A DNA stretch of 51,369 nucleotides from positions 1 through 51,369 of the forward strand of contig DASRDZ010000100.1 in NCBI GenBank assembly GCA_035652335.1, given 5' to 3'. A program made the position numbers and the translations under genes. Source of the stretch: DASRDZ01 sp035652335. GTDB lineage: Bacteria > Chloroflexota > Dormibacteria > Aeolococcales > Aeolococcaceae. The notes beneath the pieces are model-generated. The model was not told the origin of the DNA, searched no databases, and saw only the letters and a list, made by a program, of their open reading frames with translations. Positions 51,146 through 51,369 of this stretch are shown one piece after another. The number at the start of each line of letters is the position of its first letter. Position 1 is the first letter of the stretch.

Positions 51146-51369
51146 CGCAGGCCCACCTCCACGCCGCCGAGCGCCTGCAGCCCGTAGCGCAGCGCGTCGC
51201 CGAGCACCGCCTGTTCGCGGGCGTCGCCCTCCGCCGCGTGGAGCGCGTCGAGCACCGCTCGGGTGAAGGCGCCGCGCGCCGTGGGGTCGACCGCAGCCGC
51301 CGCGAGATCGAGCACCGGGTCGGTGAGGTCGCGCGCCTGCACCACGGCGGCGCCGGTGGAGTCGCGCGC
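51142..51369 (-). CDS. C-terminal part of gene upstream of YhaN-like ATPase
   Basis: The last 75 codons of an open frame that runs off the window end; no start is visible inside. The visible part (LTDPVLDLAAAAVDPTARG, and ending LRYGLQALGGVEVGLR) is helical and without catalytic motifs. By position and 4-bp coupling to the ATPase gene it is most likely the YhaO/SbcD-type metallophosphoesterase, whose catalytic part would lie outside the window. Confidence 0.6.
   Translation of the reverse strand, partial: ARDSTGAAVVQARDLTDPVLDLAAAAVDPTARGAFTRAVLDALHAAEGDAREQAVLGDALRYGLQALGGVEVGLR

Overview
This is a high-GC bacterial chromosome segment with densely packed genes. The content includes the non-mevalonate isoprenoid enzyme Dxs, an F420/FMN-type luciferase-like oxidoreductase, a paired ArsA/Get3-like ATPase set, a YhaN/SbcC-type ATPase, S53 and papain-like secreted proteases, many lipoproteins, several apparently leaderless transcripts (TAnnnT placed 6-9 nt before the start codon) and widespread 4-bp ATGA/GTGA gene overlaps. 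This suggests a terrabacterial lineage such as Dormibacterota, Chloroflexota or an actinobacterium-like relative. No rRNA or other marker allows a firm assignment.

Layout. 97-4985: a DUF2330 membrane-anchored secreted protein, an MFS transporter, a small helical protein and a divergent pair of related 193-residue secreted beta-rich proteins. 5059-7840 (minus): a probable operon of a beta-propeller lipoprotein, an ECF sigma factor and a membrane-anchored propeller in the position of an anti-sigma factor. 8132-15603: an accessory, partly decayed region with an AbrB/PIN toxin-antitoxin pair, a frameshifted UvrD-like helicase, two small membrane proteins, decayed coding sequence, an OLD-type ATPase/TOPRIM nuclease and an IS3-family remnant. 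15681-19758 (minus): an exported-protein cluster comprising a GTG-x-A repeat protein, a C39-like cysteine protease, a propeller lipoprotein and a Ser/Thr/Pro-rich membrane protein, ending at an intrinsic terminator. Divergent from this cluster, 20450-22980 encodes a sigma-like regulator fused through one transmembrane helix to an extracytoplasmic Asp-box domain, followed by a secreted beta-rich protein. A tRNA-Arg(CCT) lies at 23178-23253.

23302-51369 is more conventional: cupin, crotonase, patatin, GGDEF-EAL protein, RDD protein, alpha/beta-hydrolase-LuxR regulator, an S53 protease operon with a degenerate PrsW-like protein, a large membrane protein with a lipoprotein, dxs, LLM oxidoreductase, SirB1-like protein, peroxiredoxin, an Ig-like membrane protein, a second papain-like protease with a small partner, a MOSC protein, an aldo/keto reductase coupled to two ArsA-like ATPases, and a YhaN-like ATPase with a truncated upstream gene.

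The most distinctive theme is the repeated association of sigma factors with extracytoplasmic propeller-like proteins and a shared style of small secreted beta-rich protein. One locus has the parts separate (3427-7840) and the other has sigma and sensor fused in one polypeptide (20450-22980), beside a cluster of cell-surface genes it might control. That regulatory link is an inference.
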